DNA of 64,000 nucleotides. Origin: Actinomycetota bacterium (GTDB taxonomy: Bacteria > Actinomycetota > Actinomycetes > Actinomycetales > Microbacteriaceae). The notes below the pieces were generated by a model. It searched no databases, had not been told where the DNA came from, and saw only the letters and a list, made by a program, of their open reading frames with translations. The DNA is taken from contig JAIUPK010000001.1 in NCBI GenBank assembly GCA_020160915.1, positions 527,645-591,644 of the forward strand, written 5' to 3'. Shown here one piece after another: positions 1-9,692 of the stretch (position 1 is the stretch's first letter; each line of letters starts with the position of its first letter). A program made the translations under genes and the position numbers.

Positions 1-1617
1 GATCGCCGCCACCGCGTTGACCAGTGCCAGCACCGCGGTGTTCAGCCACTCCTTGCCCCGAAGGGTGAAGCGGTTGAACACGTTGATGGCCACCGAGTTC
101 GCGACGAAGTAGACCAGGAAGAACGGCACGTACAGCAGCGCAATCCACAGCTTGTCCGCGCCGAAGTCCTTGACCGCGATGACCCAGAACCGGAAGTCGG
201 TGTTCAGCATCCAACTGAGGAAGAACACGATTCCGTACGCAGCTGCCACCGTGACGACGGCGAGTGCGGCTGCGAGGCCGACCTTGCGCCATCCCGGAAG
301 CAGACCCTGCTCGCGCAGGTTCAGTCCGTTCTTACGACCGAACAGGAGGTACGAGACGACCATGATCACGATCGCGGCCAGGCCGTTGATCGCGGCCCAC
401 AGAGCGATGAAGAACACTGCCCCCTGAGTGAAGATCGTGGGCAGGAAGTTGAACGCGATGCCCTGAACCCACGGCGTGTTGCTGAGAGCGACGTACGAGA
501 TGCCTGACACCAGGGCCGAGACGATCATCGCACCCCAGAACCAGCCGAGGCCCGCGCGGGTGTTCGCCGCGATGGGACGGGGGCTCTCGAGCTTGAGGCC
601 CGCGAACGCGCGAGTCGTCAGGAGCGCCCGAGCAAACGCCAGCAGGAAGATCGCGAACCCGATCAGACCGATGGCCGTGAACAGTTCCTTGACCTGCCAG
701 ATCTGCGAGCCCGAGTCGATCGCTGTCGGTGCACCGAAGGCCTTGTCCCAGAACTCGAGCTGATCAGCGACAGTACCCTTCGAGATCGTGCCCCACGGGT
801 GGGTCTGAGCGGGCGTGTAGACGACGCGGATGGCGCCACCGTCACCGTCCGTGTACATGGTGCTCGCTTCGCGAACATCTGAGATGTCCTTCGGGTCAGC
901 GCCGTAGTGCAGGAAGGACTGAGCGTTGGGAGTGCCGATGTACTCACGGGGAGGCGTCAGTACTGCGCCTTCGGCGCTGTAGCTGCGGAAGAAGAACTCG
1001 TCGTACTGGTCAGCGACGAGCCCGGTATCACGCGTGCCGTAGAGGTCGAAGTACGCGTTGTCGTTCGCGGCATCCGTGTATACGGGGTCATTGTCGACGA
1101 GGAACACGCCCGCGATCAGTGGCTTGTCGGCCGCGTTGTCCAGGGCGACGGAGAAGTTCGCAGCGCGGGCACCGTTGGAGTGACCCGACACGCCGATCTT
1201 CGAGGTGTCGACATAGGGCAGTGCGGCCAGCAGCTTGACCCCGTCGTACATACCCGTGCCGCCGAGCGTGATGTCGGAGGTGAGGTAGTCGGAGTCGCCG
1301 TGACCGTACATGTCGATCGACAGGACGACGTAGCCGCGCCGAGCCAGCTCGACGTAGTTGGCATCCTGCATCTCCTTGTTGTTCCACCAACCGTGGGAGA
1401 CGACGATCGCCGGCGCCTTCTGGTCGGCGGAAACACCGTTCGGCTTGAAGAGCAACGCACTCATCGACTCGCCCGAGGCGGTCTCCCAGCTCATGTTCTT
1501 GACGGTGACGGTGTACCCGACCGTTTGAACGGCGGAGGCGACGAGCGCCGACACCACCATCAATACCAGTGACAGCGCCAGCCAGAAGCTATTCCGCTTC
1601 ATCAATGTGGGTTTCAT
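1..1617 (-). CDS. Membrane-anchored alpha/beta hydrolase with C-terminal transmembrane domain (3' end outside window)
   Basis: The frame is open from an ATG at 1617 to the window edge (539 codons, no stop), so the C-terminus is missing. The ATG at 1617 is preferred over the in-frame ATG at 1602 because GAAGGAG lies 9 nt upstream of it. A hydrophobic segment at residues 11-30 looks like a signal anchor. A hydrolase domain follows with an oxyanion-type SHGWW (74-78) and the nucleophile elbow GHSNG (Ser147). The last third is a series of hydrophobic segments, so this is an exported esterase-like domain fused to a multi-pass membrane domain. It sits 63 nt downstream of glpK in the same direction and may be the last gene of the glp operon, which would suggest a glycerolipid or glycerol-ester substrate; that is inference. 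Confidence 0.75.
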   Translation of the reverse strand, partial: MKPTLMKRNSFWLALSLVLMVVSALVASAVQTVGYTVTVKNMSWETASGESMSALLFKPNGVSADQKAPAIVVSHGWWNNKEMQDANYVELARRGYVVLSIDMYGHGDSDYLTSDITLGGTGMYDGVKLLAALPYVDTSKIGVSGHSNGARAANFSVALDNAADKPLIAGVFLVDNDPVYTDAANDNAYFDLYGTRDTGLVADQYDEFFFRSYSAEGAVLTPPREYIGTPNAQSFLHYGADPKDISDVREASTMYTDGDGGAIRVVYTPAQTHPWGTISKGTVADQLEFWDKAFGAPTAIDSGSQIWQVKELFTAIGLIGFAIFLLAFARALLTTRAFAGLKLESPRPIAANTRAGLGWFWGAMIVSALVSGISYVALSNTPWVQGIAFNFLPTIFTQGAVFFIALWAAINGLAAIVIMVVSYLLFGRKNGLNLREQGLLPGWRKVGLAAALAVVTVAAAYGIVFFLSWMLNTDFRFWVIAVKDFGADKLWIALLYVPFFLVYFVANSVAINVFNRFTLRGKEWLNTAVLALVNAVAAI

Positions 1618-1680
1618 GAATCCCTACTCCTTCGTGTGGGTTTCGTTGGTTGTTTCGGTTGTGTATCCAGAGATGCTTCG

Positions 1681-3198
1681 TCAGGTCTCCACGTCCCCAT
1701 CGACCCATCCCATGGTCTTCGTCACCGCTTTCTTCCAATTGCGGTACAGCCGGTCCCGCTCGAGACGAGGCATCTGGGGTGACCAGCGCTTGTCCTCGGA
1801 CCAGTTGTCTGTGACGTCTTGTGTGCCAGCCCAGAAGCCGACAGCTATCCCCGCCGCGAATGCCGCTCCTAGTGCAGTCGTCTCCGTGACGGCTGGCCGA
1901 ATGACATCGACTCCCAGCTGATCGGCCTGGAATTGCATAAGAAGTTCGTTGCCCACCATGCCGCCGTCGACTCGGAGCTCAGCCAACTCCACTCCGGCGT
2001 CTGCGTTCATCGCATCCATCACCTCGCGAGTCTGGAACGCTGTCGCCTCCAGGGCCGCTCGCGCGATGTGGTTCTTCGTGACGTAACGGGTGAGGCCCAG
2101 TAGTGCCCCGCGGGCATCCTGACGCCAGTACGGCGCGAACAGCCCGGAGAAAGCGGGAACGAAGTAAGCGCCACCGTTGTCCTCCACCTGGAGGGCGAGT
2201 TTCTCGATGTCCGGGGCATCAGTGAACATGCCGAGGTTGTCCCGCAGCCACTGCACCAGCGAGCCGGTCACGGCGATCGATCCCTCCAATGCGTAGATCT
2301 GAGGCGCGTCTCCGAGCTTGTAGCACACCGTGGTCAGCAGCCCGTTGGCGCTCAGAACCCGGCGTTCTCCCGTATTCAGCAGCACGAAGTTGCCCGTGCC
2401 GTAGGTGTTCTTGGCCATTCCCTCGCTGAAGCACGCCTGCCCGAAGGTCGCGGCCTGCTGGTCGCCAAGGATGCCCGCGATCGGCACGCCCGGCAGCATC
2501 CCGTGCGCTCGTCCCTGACCGTAGACCTCAGACGATGAGCGGATCTCCGGCAGCATCGACAGCGGGATGCCCATGTCTTCGGCGATGTCCTCACGCCAGC
2601 TGAGCGTCTGAAGGTCCATGAGCATTGTGCGTGACGCGTTGGTGACATCCGTGATGTGCATACCTCCGTCGAGCCCGCCGGTGAGGTTCCAGAGCACCCA
2701 GGTGTCCATCGTGCCGAACAGGAGATCGCCACGATCGGCGGCCTCGCGTGCTCCATCGATGTTCTGGAGGATCCAGGCCACCTTCGGTCCCGAGAAGTAG
2801 GTAGCCAGCGGCAGCCCCACAATCGGCCGATAGCGATCGACCCCGACGGTGCTGGCGAACTCGTCAACGATGCGCTGTGTTCGAGTGTCCTGCCACACGA
2901 TCGCGTTGGTGACAGGGATGCCCGTGTGCCGGTCCCAGACGACGGTGGTCTCGCGCTGATTGGTCACACCCACGCACGCGATGTCCTGGTACGTCAGGTT
3001 GGCGCGGGTCAAAGCGATGCCGACCGCCTCTCGCACGTTGTCCCAGATCTGCACCGGGTCGTGTTCGACCCAACCCGCCCGCGGGAAGATCTGGTCGTGT
3101 TCAAGCTGGCCGCTCGAGACGATGCGTGCGGAACGATCGAAGACGATCGCTCGAGAACTTGTGGTGCCCTGATCGATCGCCAGAACGTAGTCAGCCAT
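1681..3198 (-). CDS. glpK: Glycerol kinase
   Basis: A 505-aa FGGY-family kinase that phosphorylates glycerol to sn-glycerol 3-phosphate with ATP in the cytosol. The N-terminal phosphate-binding DQGTTSSRA (9-17), the glycerol-site NQRET (80-84) and WQDTRT (102-107), the FGGY signature FSGPKVAW (135-142) and the C-terminal [20 protein letters not shown] block are all visible, and the length is normal for the family. The open frame extends upstream, but homology begins at [11 protein letters not shown] and GGAGAG lies 5 nt before this ATG. It lies 46 nt downstream of glpD, so glpD-glpK is an operon. No glpF is adjacent. Confidence 0.96.
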   Translation of the reverse strand: MADYVLAIDQGTTSSRAIVFDRSARIVSSGQLEHDQIFPRAGWVEHDPVQIWDNVREAVGIALTRANLTYQDIACVGVTNQRETTVVWDRHTGIPVTNAIVWQDTRTQRIVDEFASTVGVDRYRPIVGLPLATYFSGPKVAWILQNIDGAREAADRGDLLFGTMDTWVLWNLTGGLDGGMHITDVTNASRTMLMDLQTLSWREDIAEDMGIPLSMLPEIRSSSEVYGQGRAHGMLPGVPIAGILGDQQAATFGQACFSEGMAKNTYGTGNFVLLNTGERRVLSANGLLTTVCYKLGDAPQIYALEGSIAVTGSLVQWLRDNLGMFTDAPDIEKLALQVEDNGGAYFVPAFSGLFAPYWRQDARGALLGLTRYVTKNHIARAALEATAFQTREVMDAMNADAGVELAELRVDGGMVGNELLMQFQADQLGVDVIRPAVTETTALGAAFAAGIAVGFWAGTQDVTDNWSEDKRWSPQMPRLERDRLYRNWKKAVTKTMGWVDGDVET

Positions 3199-3244
3199 GG
3201 GGTCTCTCCGGTGAGAACAGTGGAACGAGGGAAGGTGGTTGTCG

Positions 3245-4981
3245 CTAGTGGGCCATGGGGACGATGTCGGGGGCAACCCCCCGCACCCGCGCCGCCGATT
3301 CGTCGTCGGGCTCCGTAGCCGCCGCCGCATCGGCAGCCGCCGTTGCACGGTAGACCTCGAGCTCGTGCTCGCGGGTGTCGGCATCCCATCCCAGCAGCGG
3401 GCCGGCTATCTCGGCGACTTCGTCGAGAGCCGCGGATGCCTCATCCGCGTACTCGTAGACCATGCGGGTGCGGCGCGCCATGATGTCGTCCAGGTGAAGG
3501 GCGCCCTCGTGGGTGACGGCGTAGACGATCTCGGCGCGGAGGTAGGCGGGAGCGTGCACGAGAGGCTGAGCAAGGTCGCGTGATGCTCTGACGAGCTCCA
3601 GAATGTCGAGGACATTCGCTCCGTAGCGGTGCAGCAGGTGATCGAGTAGCGCTTCGTTCCAGCCGAACTCGGCGCTACTCGCGCGCAGCTCGCGCTCGGC
3701 ATCCGCGAGACCGGCCGCGCCCACCAATGGCAGGTTTCTGGTCACCGACGGCATCGTGTGGGCGGCCTCGCCGAGGGCGAAATCTACCGCGTCCCTGGCC
3801 ATGATCCGGTAGGTCGTGAACTTGCCGCCCGCGATCACTGTCAGTCCAGGGGCAGCCGAAGCGACAGTGTGCTCGCGCGAGATCTTGGCTGATGCAGTGC
3901 CCTGGATCGTGCCCGGCTGCAACAACGGGCGCAGACCGGCCCACGTACCCACGACATCCGTGCGATCGATGGGGTGCTCGAGAACAGCGTTGGCTTGGCC
4001 GATCACATAGTCGATGTCGGCAGATGTCGCCGTGGGATGAGTGAAGTCCTGAGACCACGGTGTGTCCGTGGTGCCGATGACCCAGTACCGCGACCACGGG
4101 ATAACGAAGAGAACGCTGGTCGGAGTCTGCAGGATGAGTCCAACTTCACCCTTGATGCGCTCCCGGGGAACCACGATGTGGATTCCCTTGGAGGCCAGAA
4201 CTCGCAGGCCACCCTCCGTTCCTGCGAGCGCCTGCGATTCTTCGGTCCACACGCCGGTCGAGCTGATGACGGCCCGAGCACGCACGGGGATGAGCTCTCC
4301 CGTATCCAGCACTTCCAGCACGGCCCCGATAACGGTGCCACCGGCATCCCGCGTCAACTCGACGACCTGGGTGCGGGATGCCTCGATCGCACCGTGCTCC
4401 TTGGCCGTCCGCAGCACAGTGACGACGTAGCGCGCGTCATCGACATTGGCGTCCCAGTACTCGATCGCCCCCACCGCGGCGCTCGGCGAGAGGTCCGCGA
4501 AGGCCGCTGCAACCCCGCGGCGGCCGAGGTGACGGTGCCACGGAAGTGCACGTCGACCGCGACGCAAGGTAGCAAGAATGTCGTACAGCATGATCCCGGC
4601 GCCGACGAATGCCCGCTCCCACACTCGGTGGCGAATGGGGTACAAGAACGGGATCGGCCGCACCAAGTGGGGAGCGAGCTCGGTGAGCAGCAGATCGCGC
4701 TCGGCAAGAGCCTCGGTGACGAGCTTGAAGTCCAGCATCTGCAGGTATCGCAGGCCCCCGTGCACGAGCTTGCTCGAGCGGCTGGATGTTCCTTCCGCCC
4801 AATCCTGCGCTTCGACGATCGCCGTCGAGAGGCCGCGGCTCGCGGCATCCAAGGCGATCCCTGCACCGGTGATGCCCCCACCGATGATCAGCACGTCGAG
4901 TTCTTGACCGGGACTGACGGAGCGTCGAAGTCGATCCAGTGCGTCTGCCCGTGACTGCGCGGTGAGTCGCGTATCGGTCAT
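3245..4981 (-). CDS. glpD: Glycerol-3-phosphate dehydrogenase (FAD-dependent)
   Basis: 578 aa, the usual length for aerobic GlpD. The FAD Rossmann motif GGGITGAG is at residues 34-41, followed by the GlpD-typical [15 protein letters not shown] stretch; the C-terminal DAO_C-type helical domain is present. It oxidises glycerol 3-phosphate to dihydroxyacetone phosphate and passes electrons to the membrane quinone pool. It is the first gene of a leftward glpD-glpK(-hydrolase) operon and is divergent from a SorC-type regulator across about 120 bp, so that regulator probably controls it. No strong Shine-Dalgarno precedes the ATG. Confidence 0.95.
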   Translation of the reverse strand: MTDTRLTAQSRADALDRLRRSVSPGQELDVLIIGGGITGAGIALDAASRGLSTAIVEAQDWAEGTSSRSSKLVHGGLRYLQMLDFKLVTEALAERDLLLTELAPHLVRPIPFLYPIRHRVWERAFVGAGIMLYDILATLRRGRRALPWHRHLGRRGVAAAFADLSPSAAVGAIEYWDANVDDARYVVTVLRTAKEHGAIEASRTQVVELTRDAGGTVIGAVLEVLDTGELIPVRARAVISSTGVWTEESQALAGTEGGLRVLASKGIHIVVPRERIKGEVGLILQTPTSVLFVIPWSRYWVIGTTDTPWSQDFTHPTATSADIDYVIGQANAVLEHPIDRTDVVGTWAGLRPLLQPGTIQGTASAKISREHTVASAAPGLTVIAGGKFTTYRIMARDAVDFALGEAAHTMPSVTRNLPLVGAAGLADAERELRASSAEFGWNEALLDHLLHRYGANVLDILELVRASRDLAQPLVHAPAYLRAEIVYAVTHEGALHLDDIMARRTRMVYEYADEASAALDEVAEIAGPLLGWDADTREHELEVYRATAAADAAAATEPDDESAARVRGVAPDIVPMAH

Positions 4982-5077
4982 CGTCGGTCCATTCAGATTC
5001 TTCGAGCACCCCCGTGGAGCCCACGGTCAGCAGCGTATTACCATGGCAGAGCCGATTGGCAATATGAGCAGGCAATG

Positions 5078-5091
5078 TGCACAAACGTGCA
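5078..5091. promoter_or_regulatory. Candidate regulator operator, TGCAC-N4-GTGCA
   Basis: An exact 5-bp inverted repeat (TGCAC AAAC GTGCA) lies in the glpD/regulator divergent region and abuts the AGGAGG ribosome site of the regulator gene. Its position fits autoregulation by the SorC-type protein. A direct repeat GGCAAT lies just upstream. Short dyads arise by chance, so support is moderate. Confidence 0.4.
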
Positions 5092-5100
5092 GGAGGCACC

Positions 5101-6072
5101 GTGGATCGCGAAGAGACAGTGTTGGCGGCGTCGTCGATGTACTACCTGCAGGACATCAAGATGGAGACGATCGCCAGCCGCTTGCACATGTCGCGCTCGA
5201 GTGTGTCCCGGCTGCTCAAGCATGCCCGCGAGACAGGTCTGGTGGAGATCACCTTGCGTCCCACCCCTACTTTGGCGCCCGTGGTGGGCCAGCGCATCTC
5301 CGAGCGCTTTCACGTTGAGACGCACGTCGTCCCCGTCAATGACTCGGCCGACGACGTCGAGCGCCTGGATCAGGTGGCCAGAGCCACCGGTCGGATGGTC
5401 AGCGGATGGTTCGACTCCGACATGGTGTTGGGCGTCGCGTGGGGTACAACTCTTGCAGCGATCTCCCAGCATCTGAACCGAAAGACGACGCGAGGCAGCG
5501 CGATCGTGCAACTGAATGGTGCCGCGAATACCCGTACCTCGGGCGTCGACTACGCCGGCAATCTCATCTCACGCTTCGCTGACGCCTTCGATGCACGCGT
5601 GCACCACTTCCCCGTGCCCGCATTCTTCGACTATGCCGAAACCAGACGTGCCATGTGGCGCGAGAGATCGATCGCCCGAGTGCTCGACATGCAGCGACGG
5701 GCGGACATCGCCCTCTTCTCGGTGGGTGCGCTGGAGGGTGATGTGCCGAGTCATGTCTATTCTGCGGGCTACCTCGAGCGAGTCGACATCGAGACCCTTG
5801 AGTCGGAGGGCGTCGTAGGCGACGTCTGCACGGTGTTCCTCAGGGCTGATGGCAGCTATCGCGACCTCACTATGAACGAACGTGCAACGGGGCCAACCCC
5901 TGAGGAGCTGCTCAGCGTGCCCCGTCGGGTTTGCGCCGTGGCCGGCGAGAGCAAGGTTGTTCCCCTCCTGGCCGCCCTGCATTCCGGCGTCGTGACACAC
6001 CTGGTCGTCGACGAGCAGACCGCGCTGAGCCTGGTGGAGGCGATGGATGCCGCGGACGCATCCACTAGCTAG
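5101..6072 (+). CDS. SorC-family (DeoR-type HTH) sugar-binding transcriptional regulator
   Basis: 323 aa. An N-terminal helix-turn-helix reads METIASRLHMSRSSVSRLLKHAR, followed by the long sugar-phosphate-binding domain of the SorC/CggR family (GVAWGTTLAAI, SVGALEGDV). The GTG at 5101 is chosen because AGGAGG lies 4 nt upstream and family homology starts there; an upstream in-frame GTG at 5077 is possible. Members bind a phosphorylated sugar as effector. Divergence from glpD-glpK suggests it controls glycerol use, with glycerol 3-phosphate or a related metabolite as inducer (inference). Its stop overlaps the convergent CotH-like gene by 8 nt. Confidence 0.88.
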   Translation: MDREETVLAASSMYYLQDIKMETIASRLHMSRSSVSRLLKHARETGLVEITLRPTPTLAPVVGQRISERFHVETHVVPVNDSADDVERLDQVARATGRMVSGWFDSDMVLGVAWGTTLAAISQHLNRKTTRGSAIVQLNGAANTRTSGVDYAGNLISRFADAFDARVHHFPVPAFFDYAETRRAMWRERSIARVLDMQRRADIALFSVGALEGDVPSHVYSAGYLERVDIETLESEGVVGDVCTVFLRADGSYRDLTMNERATGPTPEELLSVPRRVCAVAGESKVVPLLAALHSGVVTHLVVDEQTALSLVEAMDAADASTS

Positions 6073-7357
6073 CGGAGAAGTAGCTGCGCACGGCTGCCGC
6101 CTCCGACTCGACGGTCGACGCTGAGACGAGGTCGCTCGCCTGACCCTTCAGCACCGTCACCCACTCGTCGAGGATCTGGTCGGCGGTGCCGCTCGTGTAC
6201 AGCGTCTCGGTGAGGGTTGTCTTCGCGCTGGTGACGAGTGCCGCGAAGTCGGAGTTGGCGAGGAACCTCTCGGAGAGCACGTTGCCGCTGCTCGGCCCGC
6301 CGGCACCGCCAGCGCCACCCCCGTTGGGTCGCGCACCGCCGACCTGGCCCGGCTGCCCGCCGGCGCCCGGCTGACCTCCGCCGTCGACGTTGGCGGTACC
6401 GAAGGCGAGGTTCAGGTCCCAGTTCACGACCGTCATCACGCCGGTCGCCTCGTCGTAGTGCAGGTAGGAGTTGTTGCCCGGCCCGTCGATGTCATCGAAG
6501 TTGTCGACCAGGTCCTGGTAGGCGAGGTAGGTGGCGAAGGCGTTCACGTCGAGGTACTGCGACAGGTCGGCGGCGAAGGTGGCGTCATCCGATTCGTTGA
6601 TGAACTTGAGGAAGTCGATCAGCGGCTGCAGGTTGTCGTCGCCCGCCTCCTGCTCGAAGATGTCGGTGTAGCTGGCCGGATCCTCGCCGCGATAGGTGTA
6701 GTCGCCACCGCTCTCGGCCTTGTACAGGAGCCCCTCGGTGCCGAACGCGTCCGCATCCCAGTCGCTGTCCGGGTTCTGGATCACCAGCCGCAACTGGGTT
6801 TCGCCGCCGTTGACGGTGAACCGGGATGCCACGGCCTCCTCGCTCGCGAGCCCCGCGGCCGACAGCAGCTCCAGCGCCACCGCCTCGTTGAGGGCCGTCT
6901 CGGTGCTGTTCGCGCGCACCACGAGCTGGGTCTCCCCCTCGTAGTTCTGCCCGTCGACGAACTTGTCGAGCCTGATGATCCAGGGCATCGTCGCGGGGTC
7001 GTCACCCGAGCTGATGGTGCGCAGGCTCGAGTTGCCCTTGAGCTTGATGCCCACATTCTCGAAGGTCACGCCGTCGATCACCACCGTCGCGCTCACCCAG
7101 ACCTTCTCGCCCGTGGAGAGGTAGGTGCTCACGAGGGTGTCGAGCTCGGTCGGGTCGACCGTCACCGCGATGGTGTGCACAGTGGTCGAGTCCCACAGCG
7201 ACGCGGTGGTTGTGGCGACCGTGTTCTCGACGCTGGTCGTGGTGGTCGACGGCGACGTCGTGGTCGCGGTCGTGCATCCGGCCAGCGTGGCGGCGATGAG
7301 TCCCAGGCCGGCGAGGGATGCGATGGCGCGGGCGGCGGGGCGGGTTGGCTTCGTCAT
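6065..7357 (-). CDS. CotH kinase-family lipoprotein
   Basis: 430 aa from the ATG at 7357. The start has a lipoprotein signal: a basic stretch (MTKPTRPAAR), a hydrophobic core and the lipobox LAGC, then a Thr/Ser-rich linker, so it should be a lipid-anchored surface protein. The body matches CotH-type secreted kinase-like proteins: KLKGNSS near residue 110, the RLDKF segment, and the NWDLNLAFG metal/nucleotide-site motif. A Gly/Pro-rich insert (about residues 325-365) follows. CotH of Bacillus phosphorylates spore coat proteins; in a non-sporulating actinobacterium the substrate is unknown. The longer frame upstream of 7357 has no lipoprotein signal and is rejected. Confidence 0.85.
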   Translation of the reverse strand: MTKPTRPAARAIASLAGLGLIAATLAGCTTATTTSPSTTTTSVENTVATTTASLWDSTTVHTIAVTVDPTELDTLVSTYLSTGEKVWVSATVVIDGVTFENVGIKLKGNSSLRTISSGDDPATMPWIIRLDKFVDGQNYEGETQLVVRANSTETALNEAVALELLSAAGLASEEAVASRFTVNGGETQLRLVIQNPDSDWDADAFGTEGLLYKAESGGDYTYRGEDPASYTDIFEQEAGDDNLQPLIDFLKFINESDDATFAADLSQYLDVNAFATYLAYQDLVDNFDDIDGPGNNSYLHYDEATGVMTVVNWDLNLAFGTANVDGGGQPGAGGQPGQVGGARPNGGGAGGAGGPSSGNVLSERFLANSDFAALVTSAKTTLTETLYTSGTADQILDEWVTVLKGQASDLVSASTVESEAAAVRSYFSAS

Positions 7358-7445
7358 CACCCCAGACCACCAGCGCGGTCTAGGCCGTCGCTGCGAGTCG
7401 CCTATGGGCCAGCTATGAACGCTGCGGTCGTACGATGAGCACACT

Positions 7446-8669
7446 ATGAGCGAGAAGCGGCCACCCCGGTTGAGCGCGTGGCGGTTCGTCGTCACGTTCG
7501 GCACGGTGAGCCTGCTCGCCGACTTCGTCTACGAGGGTGCGCGCTCGGTCACCGGGCCCGTGCTCGCCCTGCTCGGCGCGACCGGTCTCGTGGTCGGCAT
7601 CGTCACGGGCGTGGGCGAGGCCGCGTCGCTGCTGCTGCGGCTCGTCTCGGGACCTCTCGCCGATCGCACGCAGCGCTTCTGGGCGTGGACGATCGCCGGA
7701 TACGCGATCACGGTCATCAGCGTGCCGCTGCTCGGCTACGCCTCGATTCTCTGGGTCGCCTGCGGTCTGGTGATCCTCGAGCGGGTGGGCAAAGCCATCC
7801 GCGGCCCGTCGAAGGATGCCCTGCTCTCCTACGCCACGGCTGCAACCGGGCGGGGGCGCGGCTTCGCCGTGCACGAGGCCATCGACCAGTTCGGCGCCGT
7901 GATCGGACCGCTCGTGGTCGCCGCCGTGCTCGCCGTCACCAACACCGACTACGGACCCGCTCTCGCGGTGCTCGCGCTGCCCGGGGTGCTCGCGCTCGGG
8001 CTCGTGGTCTGGCTGCGCGCGCGGGTGCCGCATCCGATCGACTACGAGGTCGACCCGAAGCCGCACGTCTCACTCACCCTTCCCACCGAGCGCGTGCGGC
8101 TGCCGCGGGCGTTCTGGTTGTACGCCGCGTTCACCGCCACGACCGTGCTCGGCTTCGCGACGTTCGGCATCATCTCGTTCCACATCGTGGAGGCCGGACT
8201 GCTCGAGCCGGTGTGGGTTCCTGTGCTCTACGCGGGAGTCATGGTCGTCGACGCCCTCGCGGCACTCGCGACCGGGTGGGCGTACGACCGGTACGGGGCG
8301 CGGGTGCTGTTCGCTCTGCCGGTGGTCGCGGCATCCGTGCCCTTGTTCGCCTTTGGCAGCACGGCGGCCGCCGTCATCGTGGGCTCGCTGCTGTGGGGCA
8401 TGGCGCTGGGCATCCAGGAGTCGACGCTGCGGGCGACGGTCGCCGACCTCATTCCGACCCGTCGGCGGAGCACCGCTTACGGGGTGTTCGCGGCCGTGGT
8501 GGGCGCAACGACGGCCGGTGGTGGCGCACTCGCCGGCGCGCTCTACGACGTGTCGGTGCCTCTGCTGGTGGCCATCACCATCGGCGTGCAGGCCGTGGCC
8601 GTCGTGCTACTGCTGGTCGTGACCCGCAGCCTGCGCCGACCGGCCGAAGAACCCGCGCACGAGCAGTAG
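7446..8669 (+). CDS. MFS transporter
   Basis: 407 aa, about 12 hydrophobic segments in the 6+6 arrangement of the major facilitator superfamily. The loop between helices 2 and 3 has the motif-A-like GPLADRTQRFW, and the segment after helix 4 reads ERVGKAIRGPSKDALLS. The substrate cannot be read from sequence. It is divergent from the CotH-like gene and its end overlaps the convergent aquaporin gene, which places it beside the arsenic locus; an efflux role there is possible but unsupported. Confidence 0.85.
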   Translation: MSEKRPPRLSAWRFVVTFGTVSLLADFVYEGARSVTGPVLALLGATGLVVGIVTGVGEAASLLLRLVSGPLADRTQRFWAWTIAGYAITVISVPLLGYASILWVACGLVILERVGKAIRGPSKDALLSYATAATGRGRGFAVHEAIDQFGAVIGPLVVAAVLAVTNTDYGPALAVLALPGVLALGLVVWLRARVPHPIDYEVDPKPHVSLTLPTERVRLPRAFWLYAAFTATTVLGFATFGIISFHIVEAGLLEPVWVPVLYAGVMVVDALAALATGWAYDRYGARVLFALPVVAASVPLFAFGSTAAAVIVGSLLWGMALGIQESTLRATVADLIPTRRRSTAYGVFAAVVGATTAGGGALAGALYDVSVPLLVAITIGVQAVAVVLLLVVTRSLRRPAEEPAHEQ

Positions 8670-9287
8670 CCCGAGCGCGCCGCCCACGAGTTGGGCGGCG
8701 ATGTAGCCGGGCGCCGAAGCCGGAGCGATGCCCGCGAACGTGTCGCTGATGGTGCGCCCGATCGTGATGGCGGGGTTGGCGAAGCTCGCAGAACTCGTGA
8801 AGAAGTAGGCCGCGCCAATGTACGCGCCGACCGCCCACGGGATGACGCTGCCCCGACCGGTGCGCGCGAGCGCGAAGATCACGAGCACGAGTCCGGCTGT
8901 CGCGACCACCTCGGCGAGCAGGTGCGGCCAGCTGAACCGGTCGGTGGTGCTGATGCTGACGGCCGGGAGCCCGAACATGAGGTTGGCGAGGATGGCGCCG
9001 GCGAGGCATCCGATGATCTGGGCCGGCATATAGGCGGCGACGTCGCGCCACGATCGATGACCGAGGGCGGCCTCGACGAGCGAGACCACGGGATTGAAAT
9101 GTGACCCGCTCACCGTGGCGAAGATCAGGATGAGCACGGGCAGGCCGAGTGCGGTGGCGAAGGCGTTCTCGAGCAGTTGGAGGCCGGTGTCGCCCGGCGA
9201 CAGGGCCTGGGCCGCGATGCCCGATCCGATGACGAGCGCCGCGAGAAGCGCGCTGCCGATGAACTCGGCGCTGGCCCGGCGGATCAC
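8607..9287 (-). CDS. Aquaporin/MIP-family channel of the arsenic locus
   Basis: 226 aa, six hydrophobic helices with two half-helix motifs, HFNPVVS and FANPAIT followed by GR. The first box is NPV rather than NPA. The GTG start overlaps the arsR stop (GTGA), so the two are translationally coupled. In Sinorhizobium meliloti an aquaglyceroporin (AqpS) in the ars operon lets arsenite made by ArsC leave down its gradient; the same role is inferred here, with no ArsB or Acr3 pump seen nearby. The frame is open further upstream but only inside arsR. Confidence 0.88.
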   Translation of the reverse strand: MIRRASAEFIGSALLAALVIGSGIAAQALSPGDTGLQLLENAFATALGLPVLILIFATVSGSHFNPVVSLVEAALGHRSWRDVAAYMPAQIIGCLAGAILANLMFGLPAVSISTTDRFSWPHLLAEVVATAGLVLVIFALARTGRGSVIPWAVGAYIGAAYFFTSSASFANPAITIGRTISDTFAGIAPASAPGYIAAQLVGGALGLLLVRGFFGRSAQAAGHDQQ

Positions 9288-9640
9288 GTCGTGACGAGGA
9301 GGCGCGAGAGCGCGTCGAGGGAGCCGGGAACGAGCGCATAGTAGGCCCACGTGCCGCGCTTCGAGCGGGTGAGGAATCCGGCGTCCATGAGCACCTTCAG
9401 GTGGTGGGAGACCGTCGGCTGACCGAGGTCGAGCAGGTCGGTCAGGTCGCACACGCACGCCCCCTGGCCCTCGGATGCGGCGATGAGCGAGACGAGACGC
9501 AGTCGCGCGGGGTCGGCGATCGCCTTGAGCGAGCGGGCGAGATCTTCGGCCTGCTCGGCGCCGAGCGGCTCGCGCGCCAGCGGCGCGCAGCAGGCGGCCG
9601 CGTCTTTCACGGTCAGAGGCAACAGGGTCGCTGTGGACAT
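9284..9640 (-). CDS. arsR: ArsR-family arsenite-responsive repressor
   Basis: 118 aa winged-helix repressor with recognition helix QPTVSHHLKVL. Cysteines are at 17, 18 (ACCAPL), 62 and 64 (ACVCDL). A Cys-Cys pair near the N-terminus plus a Cys before the DNA-binding helices matches the As(III) site described for Corynebacterium glutamicum ArsR (Cys15/16/55) rather than the E. coli CxC-only site. The ATG at 9640 is chosen because homology begins there and a TAnnnT -10 (TACGAT, complement of 9647-9652) ends 6 nt upstream, which predicts a leaderless mRNA. The upstream operator at 9643-9658 is its likely autoregulatory site. Confidence 0.9.
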   Translation of the reverse strand: MSTATLLPLTVKDAAACCAPLAREPLGAEQAEDLARSLKAIADPARLRLVSLIAASEGQGACVCDLTDLLDLGQPTVSHHLKVLMDAGFLTRSKRGTWAYYALVPGSLDALSRLLVTT

Positions 9641-9642
9641 GC

Positions 9643-9658
9643 ATCGATCGTAGTCGAT
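9643..9658. promoter_or_regulatory. ArsR operator 1, ATCGA-N6-TCGAT
   Basis: Perfect 5-bp inverted arms with a 6-bp spacer, covering the predicted -10 of the leaderless arsR promoter. The same architecture recurs at 9696-9711 on the other side of the divergent promoter region, which supports a real binding site. Confidence 0.7.
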
Positions 9659-9659
9659 A

Positions 9660-9689
9660 TTGACAGCCGTCGATATACCGGCGCATACT
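9660..9689 (+). promoter_or_regulatory. Rightward promoter for the arsenic genes (TTGACA-N18-CATACT)
   Basis: A consensus -35 TTGACA at 9660-9665 and a -10 CATACT at 9684-9689 with an 18-bp spacer. The predicted start site falls near 9696, inside operator 2. The first gene downstream is the 23-residue Cys-rich peptide at 9740. Confidence 0.6.
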
Positions 9690-9692
9690 CGC

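Noticed and set aside
7446-8669. Assigning the MFS transporter as an arsenic efflux protein (ArsJ type)
   Set aside because: No supporting motif or GAPDH-like partner; only adjacency.
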